DNA of 64,000 nt from Rickettsia rhipicephali str. 3-7-female6-CWPP (GTDB lineage: Bacteria > Pseudomonadota > Alphaproteobacteria > Rickettsiales > Rickettsiaceae), in contig NC_017042.1 in NCBI RefSeq assembly GCF_000284075.1, positions 1,226,369 through 1,290,368 on the forward strand, read 5' to 3'. Numbering within the stretch: position 1 is the stretch's first letter; each line of letters begins with the position of its first letter. A program made the position numbers and the translations under genes. The notes beneath the pieces were generated by a model. It was not told the origin of the DNA. It saw only the letters and a list, made by a program, of their open reading frames with translations, and ran no database searches. Of the stretch, positions 40,937-52,200 are shown piece after piece.

Positions 40937-41368
40937 TTAATTCCCAGGCTCATCCAAATGACTTCTCTCATAATTTTCATGACGCTCTTGAGCTTCAATA
41001 CATAATGCAGCAATAGGTCGTGCTTCTAATCTTTTTATACCTATTGGCTCGCCTGTTTCTTCACAGTAACCGTATTCCCCATTTTTAATACGTGATAATG
41101 CTTCTTCTATTTTACTCATTAATTTACAATATCTATTTCTACTACGAAGCTCAAAAGCTCTTTCTGTTTCATGAGTAGCACAATCGTTAAGATCGGATTC
41201 TTTTAAATTTTCTTCCTTTAAATGATTTAAAGTCTCTTGAGATTCCTTTAATAAATCCTCTTTCCATCTTAAAAGTTTTTGTCTAAAATATTCTAGGTGA
41301 TTAGGACACATATATTCTTCATCGTTAGAAGGTTTATATCCCATAGGTAATTTAGGTGTTTCTAGCAT
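40937..41368 (-). CDS. dksA: DksA-type RNA polymerase-binding factor, two-cysteine variant
   Basis: A 143-residue DksA. A long coiled coil (YFRQKLLRWKEDLLKESQET ... ESDLNDCATHETERAFELRS) carries the acidic tip region; the globular domain is EYGYCEETGEPIGIKRLEAR and PIAALCIEAQERHE. In E. coli the four zinc cysteines sit as CxxC...CxxC; here the pairs are C-x-x-T and C-x-x-A. That is the pattern reported for zinc-independent DksA2 of Pseudomonas. DksA enters the polymerase secondary channel and, with ppGpp, tunes rRNA and stress promoters. It lies downstream of xerC on the same strand. Confidence 0.9.
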   Translation of the reverse strand: MLETPKLPMGYKPSNDEEYMCPNHLEYFRQKLLRWKEDLLKESQETLNHLKEENLKESDLNDCATHETERAFELRSRNRYCKLMSKIEEALSRIKNGEYGYCEETGEPIGIKRLEARPIAALCIEAQERHENYERSHLDEPGN

Positions 41369-41474
41369 ATTAATATCTCAATATTAGCTTTAATATATTA
41401 GTTAATAAGGTTTTTAAAATAATATAATATATCACTTAAAATTAACGCAAGAAGATTATGAATATTAATATATT

Positions 41475-42392
41475 TTATTTTTTAATTGGATATGCGGTAG
41501 TATATACAGCTTCTAAATGCTTTATACTTGTTTTAGTATAGTTTTGTGTAGTAGATAGACTTTTATGACCTAATAGCTCTTGAATAGAACGTAAATCTGC
41601 ACCATGCGCAAGCAAATGTGAAGCAAAACTATGTCTAAATGAATGAGCAGTTAAATGCTGCGGTAAACCATAGAAATGCTTTAATTTAATTAATTCACGA
41701 TTAAATACCGGTGGCTGCAATTTCTTACCCTGCTTTCCTCTAAATATGGGTTCATTATCACCTAACTTATACGGCAATATTTCTAAATATTGGGTAATTA
41801 AATTTTTAGCAATCGGTAACCACGGAATTATTCTTTCTTTACTACCTTTACCTATTATTCTTATAAATTCTAGATTTTGTAGATGAAGTTTCGTAATTGA
41901 TAATGCTTCCGATATACGTAGACCTGAAGCGTATATAAGAACAAGTAGGGCTTTATTTCTAAGTTCTACCCACTTAACATTCCCGTATTCTTCAATATGT
42001 TCAAGTGATATTACTACATCATCTTCCGATAAAGCTTTTGGTAACAATTTAGTCTTTTTAGGAGATTTTATAGAAAAAATTATATGACTATTTAATTGTG
42101 TTGTTTTCTCTAAAAACCTATAAAAATTTTTTACTGCAGATAAACCACGTGAAATTGAAGAAGTGGTAAAATTATCACAGTTACGTTTTGCAAGCCAACT
42201 TCGGATTAATCTTATATCTGCGGTTTTAATATGATTTATCGTTACAAACTCTGAATTATAATAATTCATAAACTCAAGGAAATGCTTAAGGTCATTATTA
42301 TAAGAAATTACTGTATGATTAGAGTAATTTCTTTGCAAAACGAGGTATTTTTGCCACTTATTTATTAATGCTTGAATTGATGTATCTAACAT
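41475..42392 (-). CDS. xerC: Tyrosine recombinase XerC
   Basis: A 305-residue tyrosine recombinase. The N-terminal SAM-like DNA-binding domain ([20 protein letters not shown]) precedes a catalytic domain with Arg in [13 protein letters not shown], Lys in [13 protein letters not shown], His-x-x-Arg in [15 protein letters not shown], His in [13 protein letters not shown], and the nucleophile Tyr in NYT. All are present, and the length is right for XerC/XerD. These resolve chromosome dimers at dif at the septum with FtsK, which is also in this window. The choice of XerC over XerD is tentative. dksA follows after about 105 nt. Confidence 0.85.
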   Translation of the reverse strand: MLDTSIQALINKWQKYLVLQRNYSNHTVISYNNDLKHFLEFMNYYNSEFVTINHIKTADIRLIRSWLAKRNCDNFTTSSISRGLSAVKNFYRFLEKTTQLNSHIIFSIKSPKKTKLLPKALSEDDVVISLEHIEEYGNVKWVELRNKALLVLIYASGLRISEALSITKLHLQNLEFIRIIGKGSKERIIPWLPIAKNLITQYLEILPYKLGDNEPIFRGKQGKKLQPPVFNRELIKLKHFYGLPQHLTAHSFRHSFASHLLAHGADLRSIQELLGHKSLSTTQNYTKTSIKHLEAVYTTAYPIKK

Positions 42393-42528
42393 TTATAAAA
42401 ACTTAACTATTTTTAATATTATTCTTAATGCTAACAATTAATAATTTTATAAATGTTAGCATGAATTGAGGGTTTATGTTTACATATACGTAACCTATAA
42501 AACACAAAAAATTTTAGGAGAATGAATA

Positions 42529-43026
42529 ATGTGAAATAATACACAATTTTTAGATTTAATGAAATCCTATATGAATCCAGAATTTTATATGAGTTCTATG
42601 AAAAATATCCCTAGTGTAGATCTAGCATCTATCACAAATACAATGCAAAGAGCTATGAGAATATTCTTTTAATAACTAAATTGCTACAGAAAGCATGCAA
42701 TCTTTGCTTAAGAAAAATTCCGAAATTATACAAAATACTGTTAATACTATTTTGAATACTACTAAAGAAGCAGCAACTTCTAAAGATTTCAAACAAGCTA
42801 GTGAATGTCATCAAAAATGTTTAAAATCTATTTATGAAACATCTATGGATAATGCTAAGGATATTAGCAAGTATTGCTTATGAGTCTTCAACCAAAATAT
42901 TAGAAGCCGCAAATAAAGCACATTGACGAAAATGTTCATCATGCTTCTAATAATAATATGCAAAATATGGCAGAACAAGTACAAAAAACTTCAACAAGAA
43001 ATCTGCTTAATTTTTCAACCTCATGA
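42529..43026 (+). pseudogene. Phasin (PHA granule-associated protein), degraded
   Basis: A good RBS (TAGGAG) precedes the ATG at 42529, but codon 2 is TGA. The frame then reads NNTQFLDLMKSYMNPEFYMS and ASITNTMQRAMRIF, stops, and resumes one frame over at MQSLLKKNSEIIQNTVNTIL (42695-42883). After two more shifts it ends QNMAEQVQKTSTRNLLNFST at 43026. The helical, Gln/Asn/Lys-rich pattern and about 165-residue length match PhaP-type phasins, which coat polyhydroxyalkanoate granules. A broken PHA synthase lies 1 kb away, so both halves of the pathway are decaying together. Confidence 0.7.
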
Positions 43027-43072
43027 GCTAAGCGACTGAAGGCATTGTTGCATGGACGAAAAATGCGTTTGA

Positions 43073-43202
43073 TGTCATTCCTGCGCAAGCGGAAATCTAG
43101 AAAAAAGCGAAATTATTTGAGCTTTTAATATAAAAAATTAAATATAATTAAATATATTTATATCTTTTAGCTACTGAATTCCTGCTTTCGCAGGAATGAC
43201 AT
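43073..43202. repeat. Inverted repeat of the CATTCCTGC family
   Basis: GTCATTCCTGCGCAAGCGG near 43074 and CCTGCTTTCGCAGGAATGAC near 43182 bound an AT-rich middle. It follows the phasin remnant and precedes the pld stop. Confidence 0.75.
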
Positions 43203-43217
43203 AGTGGGAATCTCCTC

Positions 43218-43820
43218 TCAGTTGCTCGCCTTTCTGTTTAACCAATTTTGTAAATAAGATTCTGCTAGCTCCTGATCTTCTATAATAATTACATTTTCAG
43301 CATTACGTTTATCGGCAGCAGCCGTGAAATTAAACGAACCGGTTATTACTTTCTTTTTATCAATAATTATAACTTTATTATGCGCGATTCCCGGTACTTT
43401 ATCTATACCTACATCAATTTTTGCTCGTTGTAATTCATGTAATTTAGAAAATTTTTGCTTTAAATTACTACGATCAAGCAATATTCTAACCTTTACTCCT
43501 CGCGCTTGTGCATTAATAAGTGCAGTAGTAATTAACGCATCGCTCATACCGTATGCCTGCATATAAATAGATTCTTCAGCTTTATCTATCTGATTGGCTA
43601 TAAACTTAGTACAACCGGCAGGCGGAGTAAAACATGTACTAACTTTACTTCTTGAAAGCTCTGAAATATTGTAATGCTTTATTTGCAGAGCAGATAAAGC
43701 TAATGATTTTTGACTTATTAGATTAGTAAAATAATCCGGATTCTGTCCATAAATACCTAAAGCAATTCCCAAGATAAAGGCAATAGATATTTCTATAAAT
43801 TTATTATTTTTTCCCTTCAT
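43218..43820 (-). CDS. pld: Phospholipase D family protein, single HKD motif
   Basis: A 200-residue protein with an N-terminal signal/anchor (IEISIAFILGIALGIYG) and one HKD motif, HNKVIIIDKKKVITGSFNF, near residues 147-165. Two HKD motifs make a PLD active site, so proteins of this size dimerise, like bacterial Nuc. Its Rickettsia homologue has been studied as a secreted phospholipase D involved in phagosome escape and virulence; from the sequence alone, a nuclease-type activity is an equal possibility. The HKD residues are intact. It sits between the two PHA-pathway pseudogenes with repeats on both sides. Confidence 0.88.
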   Translation of the reverse strand: MKGKNNKFIEISIAFILGIALGIYGQNPDYFTNLISQKSLALSALQIKHYNISELSRSKVSTCFTPPAGCTKFIANQIDKAEESIYMQAYGMSDALITTALINAQARGVKVRILLDRSNLKQKFSKLHELQRAKIDVGIDKVPGIAHNKVIIIDKKKVITGSFNFTAAADKRNAENVIIIEDQELAESYLQNWLNRKASN

Positions 43821-43860
43821 GACTTATTTATATTTTAGGCGTTGCATAGATCAGCTTTTC

Positions 43861-43943
43861 CGTCATTACGAGGAAAATTACAAAGTAATTGACGAAGCAA
43901 TCTCATGAGATTGCCACGCAGCCTATGGCTGCTCGCAATGACG
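43861..43943. repeat. Family C dispersed repeat, reverse orientation
   Basis: CGTCATTACGAGGAAAATTAC at the left and GGCTGCTCGCAATGACG at the right, between pld and the phaC remnant. A GGCGTTGCATAG leader lies just before it. Confidence 0.8.
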
Positions 43944-43967
43944 ATTTAGTATCCCCACAAACAACAC

Positions 43968-45717
43968 CTACTTCCTTACGTAACTTTCTGGAGCTTCTTC
44001 AATAGCCTCTAGATTCTGATAATCTAAAGAATCTACTAGCTTATTATCATTATTTTTTATAAGCCAATAATTCCACCATGAGCCTTTACCGTAGCTTTCA
44101 TAAGGCACTCATGACTACTTAAACTTAAGTTGTCATTAAGCCGATAATTATATTTAGCACTAGCGAGAGGGTTAACTACACCTGCTACATGCCCTGAATC
44201 CGTGAGACAAAAAATCTTATGTCCGTTTAATAATTTTACTCCATCATATATTGAACGCCATGGAGATATATGATCTTCTTTTGCGGCTACGAAAAAAGAG
44301 TTACAATCAACTTTTCCAAGATCTATTTGTGTTCCGAGTACCTCTAAATTATTAGACTCTTTTAGCAAGTTATTGCAATATGTATTTTGTAAATATTCCT
44401 CATACATTTTTGCCGGCAAGTTAGTAGAATCCGCATTCCAATATAGCAAATCAAAAGGCATCAGTTTTTTACCGAGTAAGTAATTATTGACAAAAAACGT
44501 CCAAATTAAATCATTAGCCCTTAGTAAACAAAGCTATTTGATAAATATTACCCATCAAAATAGCCTTTTAGTTTTATATCTTCCTTAATGTAGTTAATCG
44601 TAGCTTCATTAAAAAATATTCCAAGCTCGCCGGGATGAGTATAATCAAGCAAAGTAGTAAAGAAAGTAGCACTATGAACGGACTCTATTTTTTTTGCTTT
44701 GAAGTAGACGATAACTATAGCAAGGAATGTACCTCCCATGCAATATCCAACAAAATCAATTTTCTCAAAACCAAGATTTCTAACATACTCAAAAGGTGCT
44801 AAAATACCGTCTTTTAAATAATCCTCGAAGCCTTTTTCCGATAGAGAGATATCAGGATTAACCCATGAAATAAGAAAAACTTGAAAATTATTTTCTACTA
44901 AGAAAGATACTAAAGAATTATGCGGAGATAAATCGAGTATATAATATTTATTTATACATGGCGGAATAATAAATATCGGAATCTTATGAACTTTCTCTTT
45001 CGGCTCATAACATATTAATTGCATTAAATCATTTTGGAATATAACTTTTCCTTTTGTCGCCGCAATATTTTTACCGAGTTTAAAAGCAGATTTATTGGTA
45101 GTTTTAATATTTAATATATCACCTGAACTTTTTATATCTCTTAAGAAATTTTCTAGCCCTTGTACTAAATTTTGCCCGCCGCTTTCTAATGTCTCACGCA
45201 AAACTTTTGAATTACAAAAAGCAAAATTTGAAGATGAAAACACATCGATAAAATGTTTAGTTGCAAACTCTAAATGTTGCTTGAGATCATTTGACAGCTC
45301 ATACTGTTCTATATTCTGCTTAAGCCACTCGCTAGATAGTAAATAATATTGTTTAACAAAGTCAAAATAAACATTATCCTCCCATGAAGAAGCTTTAAAT
45401 CTTTTATCTCGATTATCCGGAGAAAATACAGCTTTTGCCGGACTACCGACAAACTTTGCAAAGCTATTCGCTGTAAGCTCTCTTAACTTATCAATATATT
45501 CAATATTAAGCTGACAAAATTTTTCAGGGTTTGCCCAAAATTGTTCTACCATTAAAGAGGCTATAATTCTGTTTTTATCACTATCAATTAGGCTCCTAGG
45601 GATCATACTCCCCCTACCTTGCATGAAATGCGCAATAAGCTCTTGATATTTATCGGCAATTTCTTTGAAATTATTAATTATCGTCTCGTGCGGGATGTTA
45701 TACATGTTTAGTTCCAA
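43968..45717 (-). pseudogene. phaC: Poly(3-hydroxyalkanoate) synthase, split and degraded
   Basis: The first 389 codons (45717-44548) are open and carry class I PHA synthase features: an N-terminal helical domain, IFIIPPCINKYYILDLSPHN, SLVSFLVENNFQVFLISWVN, and the lipase-like box VGYCMGGTFLA with the nucleophile Cys. The frame then breaks near 44540. The remainder (44461-44057) holds MPFDLLYWNADSTNLPAKMY, the Asp in AAKEDHISPW and the His in DSGHVAGVVNPL. A second break near 44057 precedes the tail (SWWNYWLIKNN ... to 43968). The catalytic triad is spread over two frames, so no active enzyme can be made. It lies downstream of ubiD on the same strand. Confidence 0.9.
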
Positions 45718-45750
45718 GATATTTCAAAAAATTAACAATTAATATAAACA

Positions 45751-45876
45751 GTATACGAAGTTTAATTTGGAAAAGAGCAAGGCGTTTCATATTTTTTGAC
45801 CGCAGCGTACATATTAGTACGTGAGGATCAAAAAATATGAAACAACGATGCCAATTTTTCAAATTAAACGAGTATA
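45751..45876. repeat. Intergenic palindromic element, family A copy 3
   Basis: Outer arms GTATACGAAGTTTAATTTGG and CAAATTAAACGAGTATAC pair; inner arms CATATTTTTTGACC and GGATCAAAAAATATG; core at 45804-45826. It fills the ubiD-phaC gap and ends 2 nt from the ubiD stop. Confidence 0.85.
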
Positions 45877-45878
45877 CC

Positions 45879-47357
45879 TTATATCTTTAAACTATTCCAC
45901 ATACTATTAACCTTGTCGATAACTTCCTGACTCATTTCTATTTTTTTACCCCATTTTCTATTTGTCTCAGGGTATATTTTATCGGTTGCATCTATTCCCA
46001 TTTTACTACCAAGGCCTGACTCAGGAGATGCAAAATCCAAATAATCTATCGGGGAATTATCTATAAAGTTCGTATCACGCCTTGGATCGCTTCTTGTTGC
46101 TATTGCCCAAATTACTTCTTGCCAGTTACGAACATCAATATCGTCATCTACAACTATAATAAACTTACTATACATAAAGTGCCGTAAGTAAGACCAAATC
46201 CCAAGCATTATTCTTTTAGCATGACCGGGATAGGATTTTTTAATCGATACTACCGCAACTCTATATGAACAACCTTCAGGTGGAAGCCAAAAATCGACTA
46301 TTTCCGGAAATTGTTGCTGCAATATAGGAATAAAAATTTCATTTAATGCTTCACCTAAGATTGATGGCTCATCAGGCGGTTTTCCTGTATAGGTGCTTAA
46401 ATATACTGGATTTTTCTTCATCGTTATTGCAGTAACCGTAAATACAGGAAATTCCTCAACATCATTATAATATCCGGTGTGATCCCCAAAAGGACCTTCA
46501 GGCAAATACTCCTCTAAACTTACATAGCCTTCCAGCACTATTTCACTATGTGCAGGTACTTTGAGGTCAATAGTTTTGCATTGTACCAACTCTACTTTTT
46601 CATTACCGAGTAAACCAGCAAAATTATACTCCGAGATATTCTCAGGTATCGGCGTAACTGCTGCCAAAGTTACCGCTGGATTTGCCCAGATAACGATAGC
46701 AGCAGGAAAAGGTTCTTTTTTTGCTTCTTTCCAACGTTTATGATGCTCTGCTCCGCCCCGTAACTTTAACCAACGCATCAATAGCTTATTTTCTGAAATA
46801 ACCTGCATTCTATATACGCCAAGGTTGTAATTATCGATTTTATCTTTTGTTGGACCTTTAGTAACTACTATACCCCAAGTAATTAAAGACGAAATATCAT
46901 CAGGCCAACATCTTTGGATCGGCAATATATTGATATTCGGTTTGTCAATGACGATTTCATGACAAGCTGCTTTTGATACGGTTTTAGGAGGCATAGCAAA
47001 TATACGCTTAGCAAGCGGTAACATTGACCATGTTTCTTTAAAAGATGTGGGAGATTGCGGCTGTTTAAGGAATGCTAGTAAAACGCCAAGTTCTCTTAAT
47101 TCTTTGGGTGACTTAAGTTTAAGCCCCATACAAATACGATTTATACTAGCATAAAGATTAGTTAGAACAGGTATGTCGGACTTAATGCCGTCGGCTTTTA
47201 TAACATTTTCAAAAAGTAATGCAGGTCCGCCTTGTGCTAATACTCTTCTACTAATTTCAGTAATTTCTAAGTCAGTTTTAACCTCAAGAGCAATACGCTT
47301 TAACTCACCGTTTTTTTCTAAAAATTTTAAAAACTCCGGTAAATCTTTAAAGCTCAT
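45879..47357 (-). CDS. ubiD: UbiD family decarboxylase (3-polyprenyl-4-hydroxybenzoate)
   Basis: A 492-residue UbiD. Visible stretches include [23 protein letters not shown] residues, [59 protein letters not shown], and [16 protein letters not shown] near the C-terminus. The family uses prenylated FMN made by UbiX to decarboxylate the ubiquinone precursor. The length matches E. coli UbiD (497). The enzyme feeds the ubiquinone pool used by complex I, three subunits of which are also in this window. Confidence 0.94.
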   Translation of the reverse strand: MSFKDLPEFLKFLEKNGELKRIALEVKTDLEITEISRRVLAQGGPALLFENVIKADGIKSDIPVLTNLYASINRICMGLKLKSPKELRELGVLLAFLKQPQSPTSFKETWSMLPLAKRIFAMPPKTVSKAACHEIVIDKPNINILPIQRCWPDDISSLITWGIVVTKGPTKDKIDNYNLGVYRMQVISENKLLMRWLKLRGGAEHHKRWKEAKKEPFPAAIVIWANPAVTLAAVTPIPENISEYNFAGLLGNEKVELVQCKTIDLKVPAHSEIVLEGYVSLEEYLPEGPFGDHTGYYNDVEEFPVFTVTAITMKKNPVYLSTYTGKPPDEPSILGEALNEIFIPILQQQFPEIVDFWLPPEGCSYRVAVVSIKKSYPGHAKRIMLGIWSYLRHFMYSKFIIVVDDDIDVRNWQEVIWAIATRSDPRRDTNFIDNSPIDYLDFASPESGLGSKMGIDATDKIYPETNRKWGKKIEMSQEVIDKVNSMWNSLKI

Positions 47358-47396
47358 AGTTTTATTTTTTTGTTTATAATGTGCGGCTTATTTTAT

Positions 47397-47488
47397 CATC
47401 ATTGCGAGCAGCCATAGGCTGCGTGGCAATCTCATTAAATATCCTGAGATTGCTTCGTCAATTACTTCGTAATTTCCTCACAATGACG
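47397..47488. repeat. Family C dispersed repeat
   Basis: TCATCATTGCGAGCAGCC at the left and TTTCCTCACAATGACG at the right, between the ubiD start and the stop of the PpiD-like gene. Confidence 0.8.
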
Positions 47489-47513
47489 ATACGGTATGAC
47501 CTGATGGATTTCG

Positions 47514-49088
47514 CTACTTACTAAAATTAGCTTTTACCTGCATATCATTCTGAATAATTGTGTAGTTAATTAGCTCGTCAATTACAGAATTTTTAATATT
47601 ATATATTATATTTTTTTCTGAATTGACATAAATATTTTTAGCTGTTAATTCATCGATACTTCTAGATTTAATATGTGCAAAATATACTTCATCACCTACT
47701 TGAAATACAGGTGTATTACTTCCTATTTTAGTATTAAAAATTGATAATAATATTTCAGGAGTTAGTGTTAGATCATCTTCCATTTCGGATCTAATATAGC
47801 TTTTTTTGCTTATTTTTATTCCGGTAGCTTTAAGCTCTTTTATGTTCTCTTGATCTGAATTATATTCCTTTGCTAAATCCTTGATAATTTTTAAGTTTAC
47901 ATCTGCAATATTCCGCTTTATCCAAGCTTTATTTACCTGCTCTTTAATAGCATCAAATTCAGGTATTTTTGCCGGCTGAATAGATTTTAATTCTACCAAT
48001 ATAAGATAGCTTTTATCCTCTGTTTCTATAGGATAAGATAATTCACCTTCCGAAAGCTCAAAAATACTATCGGCATTTTCAGCAATTATTTTATCTTCAA
48101 TAAGCTCTGCATAACTGATATAGTGAACGTTTTGTATCGGTAGCTTATATTTTTCGGCAATTTCAACTAAGCTAGAACCGGCTGCCGTCTCATCTTCCAG
48201 CTTTTTAGCAAACTCCATATTAAGTATGTCGATTTTTTGAGCCTTTAATAAATCATGTAATTGTTTTTGTACTGCTTCAAAACTTTGATCACCGAATTCA
48301 TCTTTATTTTCATTATAAAATTCTAACAACTCATCTTGAGTAACTGAGACTTTTAAATCCTTAATATTAGCTTTAATATAAGAAAAGCTGCGTTTCTCAG
48401 GTACCTCAAACGCGGTTTTATTATCTTGGTAAAAATCCTTTAATTGCTGATCGGTAGGAGTAGGGATTTGTAAATCTTTCGGTTTATTTTGTAAATCTAT
48501 TTGTACTAATTCTACTTCTCTTTTTTCAGCCATATAATCTACTATATTGTTAGTCATAGCTTTAGGAACATAGAAACTTTCTACAAAAGTACCGACAAAA
48601 ACATTTTTTAGAGCTTTTTCTTTGAAGTTTAATAAATATTTTTCTTCATCCATATAAGAATTTCTAAAATAAGTTTTAAAAATTTTTATATTGAAAACAC
48701 CTTGCTCATTTTTAAAAACCGGTGATTCTTTAACTAAAATTTTAACTGTATCATCACTTAGATCTAAGTCATAATAACTCACTAAATAATCTAAAACATT
48801 ATCGTAAACAAGCCTTTTTAGGATTCGGTTATCAATATTTAACTTTGCTATTTCTTCATCCGTTAAACTTGTTCCCGTTTGCTTACTTATAGCATTAATT
48901 TCTAAAGATTTTGCTCTCAAAAAATCTTCCTGGGAGATATTTTTCACATGAGAAAAAGTAACAATATCGCTGCTTCTTCTTCCGTTTAATACATCTTTAA
49001 TACCAAAGCCGACAAAAGCAAAAGCTATCATTGCGAATAAAACCCGCATTATAAAACTATCGGCAGTTTTTCTAATATTATCTAACAT
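47514..49088 (-). CDS. PpiD-like periplasmic folding factor (SurA N-terminal domain)
   Basis: A 524-residue membrane-anchored protein. A short cytoplasmic start and one anchor helix (MRVLFAMIAFAFVGFGI, residues about 14-30) precede a SurA/PpiD-type chaperone domain (VTFSHVKNISQEDFLRAKSL ... ILKRLVYDNVLDYLVSYYDL), then a long charged region and a poorly conserved PPIase (rotamase)-like part (about residues 310-360, ESYPIETEDKSYLILVELKS-like). PpiD sits at the Sec translocon exit and helps exported proteins fold. It may serve the autotransporter encoded next to it, though adjacency is the only evidence. It is shorter than E. coli PpiD (623). Confidence 0.82.
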   Translation of the reverse strand: MLDNIRKTADSFIMRVLFAMIAFAFVGFGIKDVLNGRRSSDIVTFSHVKNISQEDFLRAKSLEINAISKQTGTSLTDEEIAKLNIDNRILKRLVYDNVLDYLVSYYDLDLSDDTVKILVKESPVFKNEQGVFNIKIFKTYFRNSYMDEEKYLLNFKEKALKNVFVGTFVESFYVPKAMTNNIVDYMAEKREVELVQIDLQNKPKDLQIPTPTDQQLKDFYQDNKTAFEVPEKRSFSYIKANIKDLKVSVTQDELLEFYNENKDEFGDQSFEAVQKQLHDLLKAQKIDILNMEFAKKLEDETAAGSSLVEIAEKYKLPIQNVHYISYAELIEDKIIAENADSIFELSEGELSYPIETEDKSYLILVELKSIQPAKIPEFDAIKEQVNKAWIKRNIADVNLKIIKDLAKEYNSDQENIKELKATGIKISKKSYIRSEMEDDLTLTPEILLSIFNTKIGSNTPVFQVGDEVYFAHIKSRSIDELTAKNIYVNSEKNIIYNIKNSVIDELINYTIIQNDMQVKANFSK

Positions 49089-49110
49089 AATTTTTTATTT
49101 AAGTTTTTAT

Positions 49111-49200
49111 CGTCATTACGAGGAAATTACGAAGTAAGTGACGAAGCAATCTCAGGATATTTGACGAGATTGCCACGTCGCTTCGCTCCTCGCAATGACG
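49111..49200. repeat. Family C dispersed repeat
   Basis: CGTCATTACGAGGAAATTAC at the left and CGCTCCTCGCAATGACG at the right; the terminal arms are complementary over about 12 bp with one mismatch. Confidence 0.85.
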
Positions 49201-49224
49201 CTTCTCAAGACTACATTATAAAGC

Positions 49225-49261
49225 AAAAAAGCCTATATAGTCAAACTATATAGGCTTTTTT
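49225..49261 (-). terminator. Rho-independent terminator of ompA
   Basis: AAAAAAGCCTATATAG, loop TCAAA, CTATATAGGCTTTTTT: a 16-bp perfect stem flanked by A and T runs, 19 nt past the ompA stop. It can work on either strand. Confidence 0.88.
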
Positions 49262-49280
49262 ATGATTATAGAACGGTTAA

Positions 49281-52200
49281 TTAAAAATTAACACGAACTT
49301 TTACACTACCTTGCTGAGCGAAATACTTACTTCCGATATTGGTATCGTAGTTAATCCCGTATTCCATCATTTTATGCTTAGCAGTAACACCGACACCGAC
49401 ATCAAAACTTGTTTTGCTTTGCTTAAAGCTGTTGGTTGGGAGAGGAGCAGTCATACCTTGTAATCTTGCATCAATCGCCGGAACTTTACTCTTGAATGCA
49501 TAATCGACCATTGCGTAAAGCTCAGGTGTTAGCACTATTTCATTGACATTGATATTACTTGATACTTTAGCACCGAGTAAACCGTCGAAAGTATTATAGT
49601 TCTTGCCTTTAACGGTAAGATTTTGGTAAGTAGTACCGGTTTCCTTATAGCCCTTATCTTTGATAGTCGAATATCTAAGCCCAGCTAGCGGTGTTAAGTT
49701 AATGTTCTCAGGCATCATATAGGTATAACCAGCCATTAACTGACCTGTATAGCTTTCAGATTTATACTTACCGTTTGCAGTTTGATAACCGACAGTCTCT
49801 AGTGCCGTTGCAATAACACGTCTTGATTTGCTGTTTATCTTATTATCTGAGTAAGATGCTATAGCTTCAACGAAGAGATTCTCATAAGGTACATTATATA
49901 AACCGTATAAAGAATAGATGTTGCTCTCTACCTTATTCTTATCGCCCGTTTTATTATTTTTTAGCTTAATGTCAGTATCGGCTCTTGTATATGCAAGTCC
50001 GAGTGCTAGATCATCGCTAACTAAGCCGTCAAAACCTATAGTGCCACCAGTTGTATCAGACTTATAACCACTTATATTGTTACACATCTTCTGCGTTGCA
50101 TTACCGACAAACGGGCTTATCCACGCACCAAACTTAGCATCCATATCTTCATCACCGGAAGAAACAGGACCTTTATTCACTGCTTGTACTTTATCCATTC
50201 TAGCATTTAGAGCAGTTATATTACTTGATATATTACTCGCTACAACTTGATTATTAACGGCAGCTATAGTATCGCTAGGTTTTACAACATCTTGCATGAG
50301 GTGAGTTGTAGCATCTGCTTCCTGTAGTGGTGTCATTAGACCAAAGTTATTGAAAGCTTGACGTGCATCTGAACCATTGGGAGCATCCTCCATTAACTCA
50401 AGCGATTTCTTTATATTTGCAGCATTTGGGATATTTGCAAGCGGTCCACCCGGTTCAAAAGCTTCATCTATAACATCTGCAGCTATATCCTCTGCAAATA
50501 ACGTTAAAGTCGATGCATCAAAAGTAAAGTCAACAAAACGGTTGTCATTATTAATAGTTATTTTAACATTCTCTTCAGGAGTAGGCTTTAAACCACCTAC
50601 TGTTTCTGCAGATATTACCGTATATTTTGTATCTGGACTTATATTATTAATGTCGAAATTAGTAGCAGTAACAACAAGTGCTAAAGTTGAAACCCCTGAT
50701 AAATCAAGAGTACTACCTGATTTAATTAAGATATTACCACCTGACTTAGCTGCTCCGTCAAAAGTAGTATTTAAGGTTAGCGTATCGGTAAAACTACCGG
50801 TGCCAGCAGTATATGTTACTTGATTTGCACCTAAAGTAAGTGTAGTACCGCTACCTGTTATATTACTATTAAAGGCTAGGCTATTGCCGAAATTAATAGT
50901 AGCACTGTTAGCTACAAAGCTGGTAGCCGTTACATTTTTAGCAAAATTAGTGATAGAACCTTTGGCTAAAGTAACCGCACCTGTATTAGTGAATGTATCG
51001 GCAAAACTTGTAGTACCGCCAAGTGTCGCCGTACCTTTTGCGTTAACACTGCTTGCAAAACTTGTAGCACCTGCCGTTGTGATATCACCAACCAAATTAG
51101 CCGCAGTCCCTACAACACCGCTAACACTACCGCCGTTCGTGAAGTTTAGCTTCAGAGCCTGACCACCGGTTTTATTTATGCTGCCTGTTAAGTTAAAGTT
51201 TGCAGGTAATGTTAAAGTATTTGTGCCTGTACCTTGGACTTCGCCGATTTTAACGTCACCGCCTTTGGCAATAGTTACATTTCCTGCACCTACTTTTAAC
51301 ATAGCAATCCCGTTTACGCTATTAAGATTACTTGCACCTAAAACTATTAACGTACCGTTATTAGTACCGCCGGTATTTTGGACTGCTCCCGCAACATTTA
51401 CATTGTTATTTAATGTTACCGTACCGTTTTTTGCATTAAAGTCTAAGAAACCGTCAATATTACCACCGGTTTGAGTTAATTGAATAGCATCATTAAGTAA
51501 AACTACGTTTGCCGTAGTAGCTCCAAGTTCTAATCGACCTGTAGTATCAAGCACTATATTTGTTGTATTAAAAGTGGTACCTGCCGCGCCGAAATCTCCC
51601 GCTCCTTTGAAAACTATAGTGTGTAACTTATGAGCTCCACCAAGCGTCTTGCCTCCGGCTATCGTTAATTTTTTTCCTGCAGTTACAGAATTTAATGTTA
51701 CTATACCCTCATCGTCATTATCAGGGTCTATATTCGCACCTAGTGTGATCGTACGGTCGTTTCCTGAAGTATTTTGTAATATTAATTGAGCATTCGCATG
51801 TGCAAATTGAATATTTCCTGCTGGTACATTTAAATTACCATTATTTGCATCAATCGTATAAGTAGCATCGTTTATTTGTATAGCACCAGCATTAAATGCT
51901 GTACTACTAGTAAAAGCTGCATTATTGTTAATATGCACGTTCTGTATACCTTCTAAATTTACATCGTCGGTTATTGTAACGGCATTATAAATAAGTAAAG
52001 TGTTAAATTTATCACCGCCTCCATCACCGATATTTCTAGCGGTACCTACTACATTACTCCCGATATTCAGGCCATTAACCCCACCATTAAAGACTACATC
52101 ACCTCCATTAGCACCGGGAGCTACTAAATCAGCTGCTAATAATATATTTTTTACTCCGACTCCGGTTAAGTTAGAAAGTGCTAAAGCAGAATCTGGAGCT

